A stretch of DNA of 64,000 bases from UBA117 sp049975245 (GTDB lineage Archaea; Methanobacteriota; Methanobacteria; Methanobacteriales; Methanobacteriaceae). The notes under the pieces are model-generated. The model made no database searches. It was given only the letters and a program-made list of their open reading frames with translations, and was not told where the DNA came from. The DNA is taken from NCBI GenBank assembly GCA_049975245.1, contig JBNGDB010000005.1, positions 62,001 to 126,000 of the forward strand, given 5' to 3'. Below, piece after piece: positions 8,082 to 17,476 of this stretch (the first letter of the stretch is position 1; every line of letters starts with the position of its first letter). Made by a program: the position numbers and the translations under genes.

Positions 8082-9379
8082 AAACGGCCCACTCCCTTAA
8101 ATATCACATCTTTTTTTCGAAAATCATTAGGATTAAAGATCGGCCGGGTACAAACAAATACCCTTTTTTTAATATCTTCAGGAGTTAAATCCTTATATTC
8201 ATCATGATCTGTAATTAAAACTACCACATCACAGTCTAATAGTTCACTTGTACTTACAGGTATGGCTCCTAATGATTTGATAATTTCAGAGGGGACATGC
8301 GGATCATTTGCCTTAACAATGGCTCCCCTCTCTTTTAAATCATTTATTAAAGGTTCGGCTGGTGTCTCCCGCGTGTCAGCAACATTTCCTTTGTATGCTA
8401 CTCCAAGAATACCGACTGAAGCATGATTAATATGCTTTTTTATGTCCTTTAAAGCTTCTATTACCAGATCACTCACATGTAAAGGCATTGATTCATTTAT
8501 CATTCTACTTGTTTTAATAAGATTTGCAGATGTACCCTCCTTTTCTGCAATTTCCACAATGAAATAGGGATCAATGGATAAACAGTGCCCACCCACACCA
8601 GGACCCGGAGTATGAATATTTACGCGTGGATGGTGGTTAGCAGCTTTTATCGCTTCTATAGCATCAATACCTAGTTTTTCACAAATTACAGCCATCTCAT
8701 TTGCCAAAGCAATGTTTGTATCCCGATAAGTATTTTCCATTAATTTTACCATTTCAGCAGTTATTAAATCTTTAACTTTAATGATTTTTCCATGGGTAAT
8801 TTTTTTGTATATGGAAGCTGCAAAATCTGTACTTTTTTGGTTAATTCCCCCAATTACCCTTGCGTTATGTGTCATCTCATATAATGTATTATTTGGTAGA
8901 GCTCTTTCTGGTGTATAGGCTAAATAAAAATCTAAACCTGCCTTTAAGCCACTGGACTCAAGGATGGGTATGACAACATTTTCACAAGTTTGGGGAGGAA
9001 CTGTACTTTCTATTACGACTAAATCATCCTTTTTTAAGGATTTAGAAATTGTTTTACATGCGGATTCTACTGCACTAAGATCAGAATTATTTTTTTCATC
9101 AACAGGAGTGGGAACAATTACAACCATAATTTTTGAAGTTTTAACTGCATCTATGCCGTCAATGGTTGCCTGAAGTTTACCCTGATTTACAACTTGCTCC
9201 ACCAGTTGTTCAAGCCCCGGTTCCATTATAAGAGATTTTCCTAAGTTTATATTATCTACTATTTCCTTATTTATTTCTACTCCCATTACTTTAAACCCGT
9301 TTTTTGCTAAAAGAGCTGCGGTTGGAAGGCCTATATACCCAAGCCCGAAAACGGCTATTTTTGAATTTTTATTGAACAT
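8078..9379 (-). CDS. wecC: UDP-N-acetyl-D-mannosamine dehydrogenase
   Basis: Oxidises UDP-ManNAc to UDP-ManNAcA with two NAD+. The 433 residues hold a Rossmann motif (AVFGLGYIGLPTAALLAKNG, residues 9-28), the VIESTVPP segment, the family loop TPGPGVGGHCLSIDPYF whose cysteine is the catalytic nucleophile, and a C-terminal domain with GVAYKGNVADTRETPA. It works with the epimerase WecB encoded upstream. The product probably feeds surface glycans or N-glycans. GGAG lies close to the ATG. Substrate specificity within the UDP-sugar dehydrogenase family is inferred from the wecB neighbour. Confidence 0.92.
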   Translation of the reverse strand: MFNKNSKIAVFGLGYIGLPTAALLAKNGFKVMGVEINKEIVDNINLGKSLIMEPGLEQLVEQVVNQGKLQATIDGIDAVKTSKIMVVIVPTPVDEKNNSDLSAVESACKTISKSLKKDDLVVIESTVPPQTCENVVIPILESSGLKAGLDFYLAYTPERALPNNTLYEMTHNARVIGGINQKSTDFAASIYKKITHGKIIKVKDLITAEMVKLMENTYRDTNIALANEMAVICEKLGIDAIEAIKAANHHPRVNIHTPGPGVGGHCLSIDPYFIVEIAEKEGTSANLIKTSRMINESMPLHVSDLVIEALKDIKKHINHASVGILGVAYKGNVADTRETPAEPLINDLKERGAIVKANDPHVPSEIIKSLGAIPVSTSELLDCDVVVLITDHDEYKDLTPEDIKKRVFVCTRPIFNPNDFRKKDVIFKGVGRF

Positions 9380-9522
9380 TTTAACTCCTTAACCTGCAGT
9401 GAAATAAAATAATACTTTATGGATATGATTTAATTATAATAAATTAATTTAAATAAATTTTTAAAATACAAAATCCTTATAACTTTATTTCTATTTAAAC
9501 GATTTTATTAGTAGTTTCAGTT

Positions 9523-10830
9523 CTATTGAAATTTATCTACAATTATATATTTATTTTTCAGATTCAAGTGAGGGTGGGGGAATTTTGGAACTTCAATTTC
9601 ATAAACCAGGTTAATCCTAGAATTATTTAATTTTTCAAATTCTAATACTGTAATTTGACTATTGACTTTAAGAAGTTTTCTTTTGTAATTAGTGGTTATA
9701 TCTTCCGGAGTCTCTATTAACAATTTACCGGTATCATACATTTTCTGTGAAACGTCCAATATCTTTTTGGATGCTTTTCCATCGCCATAGGGATTAGGAG
9801 CTTTCTCCATTTGTTGATAAATTTTTTTATCTTGTGAAATTTTAAGGAAGCTATTAACAATTTGATCTTTTTGAGTTCCAACCAAAATATTTCCCCCCGC
9901 ACTTACAGTCTCAGGTCGCTCTGTATTGTATCTAAGAGTTAAACATGGGATATTAAGAGTTATAGCCTCTTCTTGTATGCCTCCTGAATCTGTCATAATA
10001 AATTTTGCTTTTGATAGCAGTAAAAGAAAATCCAGATATCCCAAAGGGTTAATTAATTTAATATGAGAAGAATTATCTAATTTATCAAAAAGACCAAATT
10101 TTTTAAGATTTTTAACAGTTCTAGGATGTGCGGGAAAGACACAAGTCACTTGATTAATTTCCATTAAGGCCTCTACAATATTATGAAGTCTTTCTGGGTT
10201 GTCAACATTCTCGGCCCTATGCATAGTTAAAACCATAATGTCTCCATTTCTTGAAAACTCCTTCTCAATACTTGAATTTTTCTGAGCAATTTGAAGATTT
10301 CGTAGACACGCATCTACCACAGTATTCCCAGTTATAAATATTTGGTGAGGATTAATATTCTCAAAAATTAGATTTAAAGCAGAATCTTCGGTAGGTACAT
10401 AATATAGCTTAGAACAAACGTCTGCTATCATCCTATTTAACTCTTCAGGCATGGATTTATCAAAGGATCGAAGGCCTGCTTCTACATGCCCGACGGGAAT
10501 ATGCAATTTTGCGGCGACTAATGAACCCGCCAATACTGCGTTGGTATCACCCTGAACCATTATCAAATCAGGTTTTTCGGTTATTAATAATTCTTCTAAA
10601 CCCTGCATCATATTTGCGGTTTGATCTGCATGTGATCCAGATCCCACCCCTATGTTATAATCCGGTTTTCTAAGTTCAAGATCTAAAAAAAATTGATCAG
10701 ACATTTCATGATCATAGTGTTGGCCAGTATGAATTAGAATATAATCTAATTCACGTTTTTCAATTTCATCTATAACCGGTGCCATTTTAATAATTTCAGG
10801 TCGGGTCCCTATAATAATCGCAATTTTCAT
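9523..10830 (-). CDS. wecB: UDP-N-acetylglucosamine 2-epimerase (non-hydrolysing) with C-terminal extension
   Basis: Interconverts UDP-GlcNAc and UDP-ManNAc. Family motifs are present: IGTRPEIIKMAPVI at the N-terminus, TGQHYDHEMSDQFF, GLRSFDKSMPEELNR with the catalytic acids, LTMHRAENVD, and MTDSGGIQEEA. I use the ATG at 10828-10830, which has GAGG upstream and begins MKIAIIIGTRPE; an upstream ATA-rich stretch in frame is not needed. The protein is about 435 residues, whereas the family is usually 360-380. The last roughly 65 residues after the normal end are extra and hydrophilic/beta-like, with no family I recognise. Confidence 0.92.
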   Translation of the reverse strand: MKIAIIIGTRPEIIKMAPVIDEIEKRELDYILIHTGQHYDHEMSDQFFLDLELRKPDYNIGVGSGSHADQTANMMQGLEELLITEKPDLIMVQGDTNAVLAGSLVAAKLHIPVGHVEAGLRSFDKSMPEELNRMIADVCSKLYYVPTEDSALNLIFENINPHQIFITGNTVVDACLRNLQIAQKNSSIEKEFSRNGDIMVLTMHRAENVDNPERLHNIVEALMEINQVTCVFPAHPRTVKNLKKFGLFDKLDNSSHIKLINPLGYLDFLLLLSKAKFIMTDSGGIQEEAITLNIPCLTLRYNTERPETVSAGGNILVGTQKDQIVNSFLKISQDKKIYQQMEKAPNPYGDGKASKKILDVSQKMYDTGKLLIETPEDITTNYKRKLLKVNSQITVLEFEKLNNSRINLVYEIEVPKFPHPHLNLKNKYIIVDKFQ

Positions 10831-10950
10831 ATTATCCTCTCTACTTGCAAGATAAACTATCAATTAAATTCTAATATTGCTATGGATATTATAACTTCAA
10901 TTTAGTTTAAAATGTATTTATTATATAAAATAAGTCTAAATAATTATCAA

Positions 10951-12390
10951 CTATTTAGAATCATCACTTAATCTTTTCCTTTGAGCACGGTATTCATCTA
11001 TAATACTTAATAATTTAGTTTTTTCCTCTTTATCTCTCTTATTTTTAATTTTAAGCTTCCATTTTTCTATTTGTTTCTTTAAATCTTCCTCTTTAACTAC
11101 TGCAAATTCATCAATTCTATTAATATAAATTTTATTAGCATCTATGAGGGGGATTTTATTTTTTTCAAAAACTTCAAGTGCAGTATGTGCCATTTTATCA
11201 TTAATTATTATTGCCTTTACACCTATTCTGACCAATAAAGAAGCAGTTTGAGAACCTCCTCCACGAGAACTAGATAATAAAACAATGTCTCCTTTTTTAA
11301 TCTTCCAATACTGGCAGGCTTCCTTAATACTCTCTCTAGTAAAAGATTCGATAATTTTTACAGGTATGATATTTTTTGATAACTTTAAGGAATCTAAATG
11401 TTGAATAGATTCTAAATTTTCCTCTAATTTAATTCTTAACGTCTTTTCTTCCTGGTACTTTTCCTGAAATGCTTTTATCAAGGCAACTTTTGATGCGATT
11501 TCTTTTTTGTCCAGAATATTTTTGGAATATTCGTAATGAAGCTTTTCTATTTTTAATTCCAGATTTTTTATTATTTCTTTGTAATCTTTAGTTTCCTCTT
11601 TCAAATATTGATTTTCCTTTTTTAAATGCTGAATAATAGTTTCCTGCCTTTTTATCCGCAATTTAAGATTAGATAACTTTTTTTCGATCTCTGGATTGAT
11701 TTTTTCACTTACAATTTTAGATGATGATGCTATTTCGGCTTTATTACCATCTTCAAATGAAAGTTGAATAAAATCGATTAAAACCTTATCAATGGCTGAA
11801 GTTATAGTATTTCCCTTAATTACCATTGCTTTTATTTCATCTACTTCTTCTGACGAAAGACCTAATCCATCAACTCTTTTATCAATTTTTTTAAGCTTAT
11901 TTTGATAATTTTTATAAGTTTTTATCGCTGCAGCAAGTGCATCCCTTTCATGGGCATTATTAGGTCGTTGTATTAGTGATTTTTGATTTAAATGACTTTC
12001 AACGATTTCAATCTTATTTTCTACAGACATGACTTTTTTAGGCGAATAAATTTTAGCATTTAGTAATGTAGCTAATTTTTTAACCTTTTTCGGAGGCGGA
12101 TAAACATCTGTAGCTAATATTAAAGTTTTTCCAAAGCTTATAATATAATTTATTATTTCGGATATAGGAATTTCCTTACAACTTTTTAAAGAAATCAAAT
12201 CTCCATTTAAGTCTAAAATAGCTATTCCGACAGTTAAACCAGGATCAAAACCAACTATATTCCAAATATGCTTTTTTTTAATATTTAAAACAGAATTTAT
12301 ATTTTTTTCATTTTTAGATGTAATTTTGTCCTCTTTCAAATATTCTGAATCTTTTTGAAACGTTTTTTCATTATAATTTTTATAAACCAG
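10951..12390 (-). CDS. DUF460 RNase H-like protein with coiled coil (CTG start proposed)
   Basis: An archaeal DUF460 protein. After a basic leader comes an RNase H/RuvC-like domain starting IVGFDPGLTVGIAILDLNGD, with conserved DVYPPPKKVKKLA and HERDALAAAIKTYKNY, then a long coiled coil, then a C-terminal domain with GDIVLLSSSRGGGSQTASLLV. Predicted nuclease-like; the reaction is unknown. The first ordinary start codon is the TTG at 12339, which has no Shine-Dalgarno. The frame stays open upstream to a CTG at 12388-12390 that lies 7 nt after GGAGG, the genome's normal spacing, so I extend it by 17 codons. The start remains uncertain. Confidence 0.7.
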   Translation of the reverse strand: MVYKNYNEKTFQKDSEYLKEDKITSKNEKNINSVLNIKKKHIWNIVGFDPGLTVGIAILDLNGDLISLKSCKEIPISEIINYIISFGKTLILATDVYPPPKKVKKLATLLNAKIYSPKKVMSVENKIEIVESHLNQKSLIQRPNNAHERDALAAAIKTYKNYQNKLKKIDKRVDGLGLSSEEVDEIKAMVIKGNTITSAIDKVLIDFIQLSFEDGNKAEIASSSKIVSEKINPEIEKKLSNLKLRIKRQETIIQHLKKENQYLKEETKDYKEIIKNLELKIEKLHYEYSKNILDKKEIASKVALIKAFQEKYQEEKTLRIKLEENLESIQHLDSLKLSKNIIPVKIIESFTRESIKEACQYWKIKKGDIVLLSSSRGGGSQTASLLVRIGVKAIIINDKMAHTALEVFEKNKIPLIDANKIYINRIDEFAVVKEEDLKKQIEKWKLKIKNKRDKEEKTKLLSIIDEYRAQRKRLSDDSK

Positions 12391-12437
12391 GAAATTTCCT
12401 CCTTTTAATGGTTTATAATAAACATTACATGGTTTAT
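12389..12437. promoter_or_regulatory. Palindromes and direct repeats over the DUF460 gene start
   Basis: AGGAAATTTCCT (12389-12400) is a perfect 12-bp palindrome spanning the Shine-Dalgarno and the proposed CTG start. Just upstream, GTTTATAATAAAC (12411-12423) is a palindrome about a central A, and ATGGTTTAT occurs twice at 12408-12416 and 12429-12437, 21 bp apart or two helical turns. This looks like an operator for a dimeric regulator, though AT-rich sequence makes chance matches easy. Confidence 0.4.
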
Positions 12438-12644
12438 TATGTTAAAACAAATATATATTCTATTTGGCACGATAAATTATATTATTAATATGTTTAGATT
12501 TAACGCTTTAAGTGATAAAAATTATATATTTAATTTTAAAAATAAATAACATAAATTATTAACTTAATAAACACTTAAAAATACGTTTTGTATAGTTTAG
12601 ATGAATTAGGGTGAATTTAGAGTTATAATTAAAATATTGTAGTT

Positions 12645-13946
12645 TTATAAATCCTTAAATAATTTATTTATTTTTTGACTAATATCTTGCAATATCTCTG
12701 GAGATTTTGCCTCTACATATATCCTTATTAAAGGTTCGAATCGTGATGGTCTGACTAAAACAAATGAATCTTCCCAATCAACCCTTATTCCATCTTGACA
12801 ATCTAAAATACCCTCATCTTTTAAATTTTCTTTTAAATGATTTATTTTTAATTCTTTTTCATCGTGTTGGCACTCTATGGTGTAAATTGTTCTAGGATAA
12901 TCTGGTAATTCTTCAACGAGAGCAGATAAGTTTTTATTATTTTTGCAAATTATTTCCAACATCTTAGCTGCAGCAAATATTGCATCAAAACAACCATTAA
13001 ATTTTGGGAAAACATACATTCCTGGTTCATCACCACCAAAAATAGCTTTATTTTCTGAAACACCATTCAAAACCAGATCTACAGGTGTTTTTATCAATTT
13101 TCCGCCCGATTCAGTTACAATTTCTTCCAAAGACATAGAAGCTACCACCGAAGATACTATATTACCACCCGGTTCTTCTTCCAGCGCATCCCTTGCAAAA
13201 ATTCCGATGATAGTTTGATCTCTTATTATATTACCTTTTTCGTCGATAAAAACCACCCTATCTCTATCGTTATCCATTGCAATTCCCATATCCGCACCAA
13301 CAGCCACCACCAGATTAGATATCAATGACAATGTATCAGGACCCGGTTCAGCAAATTTAGTGGCCTTATCTAATGGCTGGCATCCGGTTAAAATTGCTTC
13401 ACATTCTAACTCAGATAGTATATTAGGAGTTATTGGAGACAAAATTCCTTTTGCACAATCCAAAATAACTTTAGGGTTCCTCTCACTTATTACCTTCTGG
13501 TTTAAGTTTTTAACCACTGCATTCCTATATTCATCAATATAATCATGTACATATGAAAGCTGACCTACTTCGTCCCAAGCAACTCTTTCTGGGTTCCTCT
13601 GCGCTAGAGGAATTTCATGATCACTAAAAATCTTTATTGTTATATCTTCAGGATGTAAATGGGATGCTGTAACTGTAATCACAACACTCGCATCATATAT
13701 ATCCTTAGAATAGAACACCGCCGGAATTGGTGATACTCCACAGTCAAAAACATCGATCCCCGCGGCCATAATCCCTGAACTTATAGATCTTTTTATCATC
13801 TGCGATGGAATACTTATATCTCTTCCCAATACTGCAACTTTTTCGGATCGCAGAAAATTTCCAATAACTGTCCCTAAATTACAAGCAAATTCATTAGTTA
13901 TTTCAGTATTTACATTTCCTCGAATCTCATTAAGATATAAAGACAT
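12645..13946 (-). CDS. Divergent phosphohexomutase (GlmM/ManB-like)
   Basis: A 433-residue alpha-D-phosphohexomutase. All four active-site loops are recognisable but altered: the phosphoserine loop is TVTASHLHPEDITIK (family TASHNP), the metal loop MDNDRDRV (family DGDADR), the sugar-specificity loop GGDEPGMYVFPK (family GGEESG), and the phosphate loop RPSRFEPLIRIYVEA (family RPSGTEP). It should move phosphate between C6 and C1 of a hexose or glucosamine, but the loop changes prevent naming the sugar. The pyrophosphorylase gene lies 30 bp upstream on the same strand, so the pair likely makes a nucleotide sugar. GGTGG precedes the ATG. Confidence 0.78.
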   Translation of the reverse strand: MSLYLNEIRGNVNTEITNEFACNLGTVIGNFLRSEKVAVLGRDISIPSQMIKRSISSGIMAAGIDVFDCGVSPIPAVFYSKDIYDASVVITVTASHLHPEDITIKIFSDHEIPLAQRNPERVAWDEVGQLSYVHDYIDEYRNAVVKNLNQKVISERNPKVILDCAKGILSPITPNILSELECEAILTGCQPLDKATKFAEPGPDTLSLISNLVVAVGADMGIAMDNDRDRVVFIDEKGNIIRDQTIIGIFARDALEEEPGGNIVSSVVASMSLEEIVTESGGKLIKTPVDLVLNGVSENKAIFGGDEPGMYVFPKFNGCFDAIFAAAKMLEIICKNNKNLSALVEELPDYPRTIYTIECQHDEKELKINHLKENLKDEGILDCQDGIRVDWEDSFVLVRPSRFEPLIRIYVEAKSPEILQDISQKINKLFKDL

Positions 13947-13976
13947 ATAAAACCACCATTAATTACCCCGATAAGA

Positions 13977-15137
13977 TTAGTCTGTTCCCATCAAATAATC
14001 ATAATCCACAACTGAATTGTTAGCTAAACGTACATTGTTTGCAATGCATCTGGAAGATTTAATTATACAATAAGAACCTATCTCAGAAAAGCTACCAATT
14101 ACTGCACCTTTTTCAATAATAGCATTATCCTCGATTTTACACCTACTATCTATAATACAACCATCTAAAAATGCATCTTCCCCAATAACACTATTGGAAA
14201 GTACAACTGCACCTTGAATATAAGCATTTTTCTTAATACAAACATTATCACCCATGACTGTACCTTGAGATATTCTACATCCTTCTTCTAGTATACAATT
14301 ATTACCAATTAGAACCGGCCCTTCTATTCTTACTTTAGGGCCAATTTTAACATTTTCACCCACCCAAATATCTCCTAACCTCCCAATTTCTTCTTTAATT
14401 ATTTTACCGTGTAATTTTTGTTTGATCTCCTGATCCAACAGATCATAAGTAGCTTTTAGATACGTCTCTGGTCGTCCTACATCATTCCAGTAACCATCAA
14501 AAATATAACCATATAATCCTGCATTTTCTTTAATAAGTTCGGGAAATATATGTTTGGAAAAATCTACTTCTCCTCTTTTCCTATCTAAAAAATTGAAAAT
14601 TTCTGGTTCGAAAATGTATGTTCCAGTATTTGCAATATTACTGAAAACACGTTCCGGGGAAGGTTTTTCCAGATAATTAACTATTTTATTTTCTTCATTC
14701 ATTTCTGCAATTCCAAAATGACTGGGATCATCCACATGAGTTAAAACCATGGTTGCTATGGCCCCTTTTTTCTTATGAAACTCTAATAATTTATTAAAAT
14801 TAACATCAGTTATAACATCACCACTGATTACAAAAAAAGTATCATCAACAAAGTTTCTAACCTTTTTAACTCCCCCACCAGTCCCCATTGGCCAAGGTTC
14901 CACAGAATATTTAATATTCAAATTCATATGTGAACCATCTTTAAAATAACGTTTTATATGGGATGACATGTAGCTTAGAGTAATTATCATATTATTAAAG
15001 CCATATGATCTCAGTCTTTCAACCATATACTGCATAATAGGTTTATTGACCAAAGGAATCATAGGTTTTGGTCTGATAAAAGTCAATGGACGGAGTCTGG
15101 TACCTTTTCCTCCGGCCATAACAATTGTTTTTATCAT
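13977..15137 (-). CDS. NDP-sugar pyrophosphorylase with left-handed beta-helix
   Basis: A sugar-1-phosphate nucleotidyltransferase of 386 residues. The N-terminal domain (about 1-235) has GGKGTRLRPLT, the lysine motif RPKPMIPLVNKP, MGTGGGVKKV, SGDVITD and WNDVGRPETYLKA. The C-terminal part (about 250-375) is made of hexapeptide repeats (IGNNCILEEGCRISQGTVMGDNVCIKK and similar) forming a left-handed beta helix, seen in GlmU-like and GDP-mannose pyrophosphorylase-like proteins. The nucleotide and sugar cannot be fixed from sequence. It is co-directional with the phosphohexomutase, giving sugar-6-P to NDP-sugar in two steps. No clear Shine-Dalgarno precedes the ATG, so it may be leaderless. Confidence 0.83.
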   Translation of the reverse strand: MIKTIVMAGGKGTRLRPLTFIRPKPMIPLVNKPIMQYMVERLRSYGFNNMIITLSYMSSHIKRYFKDGSHMNLNIKYSVEPWPMGTGGGVKKVRNFVDDTFFVISGDVITDVNFNKLLEFHKKKGAIATMVLTHVDDPSHFGIAEMNEENKIVNYLEKPSPERVFSNIANTGTYIFEPEIFNFLDRKRGEVDFSKHIFPELIKENAGLYGYIFDGYWNDVGRPETYLKATYDLLDQEIKQKLHGKIIKEEIGRLGDIWVGENVKIGPKVRIEGPVLIGNNCILEEGCRISQGTVMGDNVCIKKNAYIQGAVVLSNSVIGEDAFLDGCIIDSRCKIEDNAIIEKGAVIGSFSEIGSYCIIKSSRCIANNVRLANNSVVDYDYLMGTD

Positions 15138-15362
15138 AATATCTGCATATTATTCTTTTATTTAAAATATAAATAAGTTTTGTCCAAAAAAAACTTGAAA
15201 AACTTAATAAAATTCTATATCTATCTAAAAAAAATGTATTTTAACTATAAAATGTTTAAAGGACCCATATAATGGTATAACAGTATATCACTTAAAATTT
15301 ACTAAAAATAATTTATAAACTATTTATTTATTTAGAACTAGGAAACTTCATTTATATTTTTT

Positions 15363-16175
15363 TTAATAGTATTCTTTTAATGTAGTTATCATATTTTTTT
15401 CTGCCAATGCCTGGCTGTAAATTGATTTAAATTTTTTATTTAAATAAGTCATAAATTTGGATTTAGCATAATAATCATATTCAAAATCTATTGAATTATA
15501 TTTAACGTCCATTAATATTAAAGAATTTGAAGGAGCTGGTTGAATATTGAACTTATTTGAACTTTGAACAAACAGATTAACCATTTCTGATATAGTGATT
15601 TCCAATTTACCCACCATTAATAATATAGAAACAATTTTTCGCACCATATTCCAGAGAAAGCTTTCTCCCCAAACATCAATAATTAAAAAATCATCTTGGG
15701 GTGAAATTTTTAATTTGTTTATTGTCCTAATGGAACTTCTATCACTCTTTTTAGAAAAATTTTGAAAATTATGGGTTCCTTCAAATTTCTTTGAAGCTAA
15801 TATCATCAAATCCAAATCAATTTCATCCTCAATATACAATAAATATCTATAATGTCTATCATTAGCAAATCTAGGATTAAAATCACTTGAAACATTAGAG
15901 ATTCCTATTATTCGAATATCTTCTGGTAAATAATTATTAACATGGTTAATAATAAATTTTGAAGACGTATTGAATGATACTACGTTTCCTAAGGCATGAA
16001 CCCCCCGATCAGTTCTTCCCGCTATGGAATAATCAGATCTTTTCGTATCATAAATTACATCCGCTTTTTTTAAAGCACTGATAAGCTCGTCCTCAACAGT
16101 TCGAAGCCCGGGTTGTCTTTGAAAGCCATGAAACCCTGTCCCAAGGTAGGCTAATTTTAATGCTATCCGATGCAT
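15363..16175 (-). CDS. truA: tRNA pseudouridine(38-40) synthase
   Basis: Isomerises uridines 38-40 of the tRNA anticodon arm. The 270-residue protein opens with KLAYLGTGFHGFQRQPG, carries the catalytic aspartate D56 in AGRTDRGVHALGNVVSF, and has WGESFLWNMVRKIVSILL (family FL.HMVR type) around residue 170. Archaeal TruA proteins are of this size. GGTG-N5-ATG supports the start. It stands alone, with a T-rich region downstream. Confidence 0.93.
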   Translation of the reverse strand: MHRIALKLAYLGTGFHGFQRQPGLRTVEDELISALKKADVIYDTKRSDYSIAGRTDRGVHALGNVVSFNTSSKFIINHVNNYLPEDIRIIGISNVSSDFNPRFANDRHYRYLLYIEDEIDLDLMILASKKFEGTHNFQNFSKKSDRSSIRTINKLKISPQDDFLIIDVWGESFLWNMVRKIVSILLMVGKLEITISEMVNLFVQSSNKFNIQPAPSNSLILMDVKYNSIDFEYDYYAKSKFMTYLNKKFKSIYSQALAEKNMITTLKEYY

Positions 16176-16340
16176 AATTCCACCATAATGAAAATTGATT
16201 CATCAAAATATTATTTATTAAATGATTAATTTTTTTCAAATTCTTATCTAAGTTATAATTCTATTTGTTGGAATTTCAATGAATAGTACAATATAGATTT
16301 TGATAAATAATTAATATTTAGAATAAACAATATTCATTTT

Positions 16341-17354
16341 ATGCGTTCAATATTTTCTCCAACAAAAAACAGGTCACCTAAAAAAATCAAAAGTCAGGAA
16401 GATGATGTTCAAGATAAGAAAACACTTCTAGATAAAAAATGGGGATATTTAAGCATTATTGCTGCAATGGTTTTTTTTGGGATAAGTAGCACCCTTAACA
16501 AAATTTTATTAGTTGACATTAATCCTATTTCTCTAGCAGCGCTTTCATATATTATAGCCGGAACATTTCTAATGATAATCCGTTTTTCCCCTTTAAAAGA
16601 CAAAATTCTCAATATATTAAGTCATAAGACTGAAACAGAAAATATAATAACTTATAAAGATTATGGAATTTTATTTCTTACTGCAATTTTAGGTACTGTA
16701 ATAGCACCTATAGTTTTTTTAAATGGTTTAAACAACACCACCGCAGTTAATGCGTCATTATTAATGAACGCAGAAACATTATTCATAATTATTATAGGTT
16801 TTTTCTTTCTAAAAGAACGTTTTGTTAGAAAAGATATAGTTGGTTTTTTATTTCTTATAGTTGGAACAGTATTTTTAATTACCAATGGTCAAATTGAGAA
16901 TATTTCAATAAGCCAGGAAATTGGAAATTTATTAATAATTGGTGCTGCCTTCTTTTGGAGTGTTGATACTAGTTTAGGTAAATTTTTAAGTGGAAAAAGA
17001 GATCTTTTATTGATATCTGCCCTTAAATGTGTTATCGGAGGATTAATTCTTTTTATTATATCCCTATTCTTAAATATAAGTTTTTATATTCCTTTTAACA
17101 AATTACCCTATTTATTTATTGTAGGAATTGTGAGTATTGGTTTTTCATTTGTTCTCATATATTTTGCTATAAGAGAAATTGGTTCAGCAAGAGTAGGTTC
17201 TATTTTTCCGTTATCAGCATTATTTGGAGCAATATTCGCATTTTTAATTCTTGGAGAGCCATTTACTATATTACAATTATTGTTTGGACTTTTAATGTTT
17301 TTAGGCATATTTATACTATATAAAAATGGGAAATATAGAAAAGATGATAAGTAA
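16341..17354 (+). CDS. EamA/DMT-family transporter
   Basis: A 337-residue membrane protein. After a basic cytoplasmic N-terminus of about 33 residues there are ten predicted membrane helices in two EamA repeats; the first begins GYLSIIAAMVFFGISSTLNKILL, and the second begins at about residue 190 with LLIIGAAFFWSVDTSLGKFL. PLSALFGAIFAFLILGEP near the C-terminus is typical of drug/metabolite transporters. Substrate cannot be inferred. No Shine-Dalgarno is visible before the ATG, so the transcript may be leaderless or the start may be elsewhere. Confidence 0.85.
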   Translation: MRSIFSPTKNRSPKKIKSQEDDVQDKKTLLDKKWGYLSIIAAMVFFGISSTLNKILLVDINPISLAALSYIIAGTFLMIIRFSPLKDKILNILSHKTETENIITYKDYGILFLTAILGTVIAPIVFLNGLNNTTAVNASLLMNAETLFIIIIGFFFLKERFVRKDIVGFLFLIVGTVFLITNGQIENISISQEIGNLLIIGAAFFWSVDTSLGKFLSGKRDLLLISALKCVIGGLILFIISLFLNISFYIPFNKLPYLFIVGIVSIGFSFVLIYFAIREIGSARVGSIFPLSALFGAIFAFLILGEPFTILQLLFGLLMFLGIFILYKNGKYRKDDK

Positions 17355-17476
17355 TTAGAACTTTCAATCAAATAACTAAAGTTATATTTAGTAAACTTAA
17401 TTCTAATTAAGATTACCAATAATAATTTTAAATAAAAAAAATGAAATATATTGATTATATGAAAAAAGTGGTTATA

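Noticed and set aside
9717..9902. Open reading frame of 61 codons inside wecB
   Set aside because: It overlaps conserved wecB sequence in another frame and shows no family features.
12730..12745. TTCGAATC string resembling a tRNA T-loop
   Set aside because: It lies inside the phosphohexomutase coding sequence and no acceptor stem or anticodon arm surrounds it.
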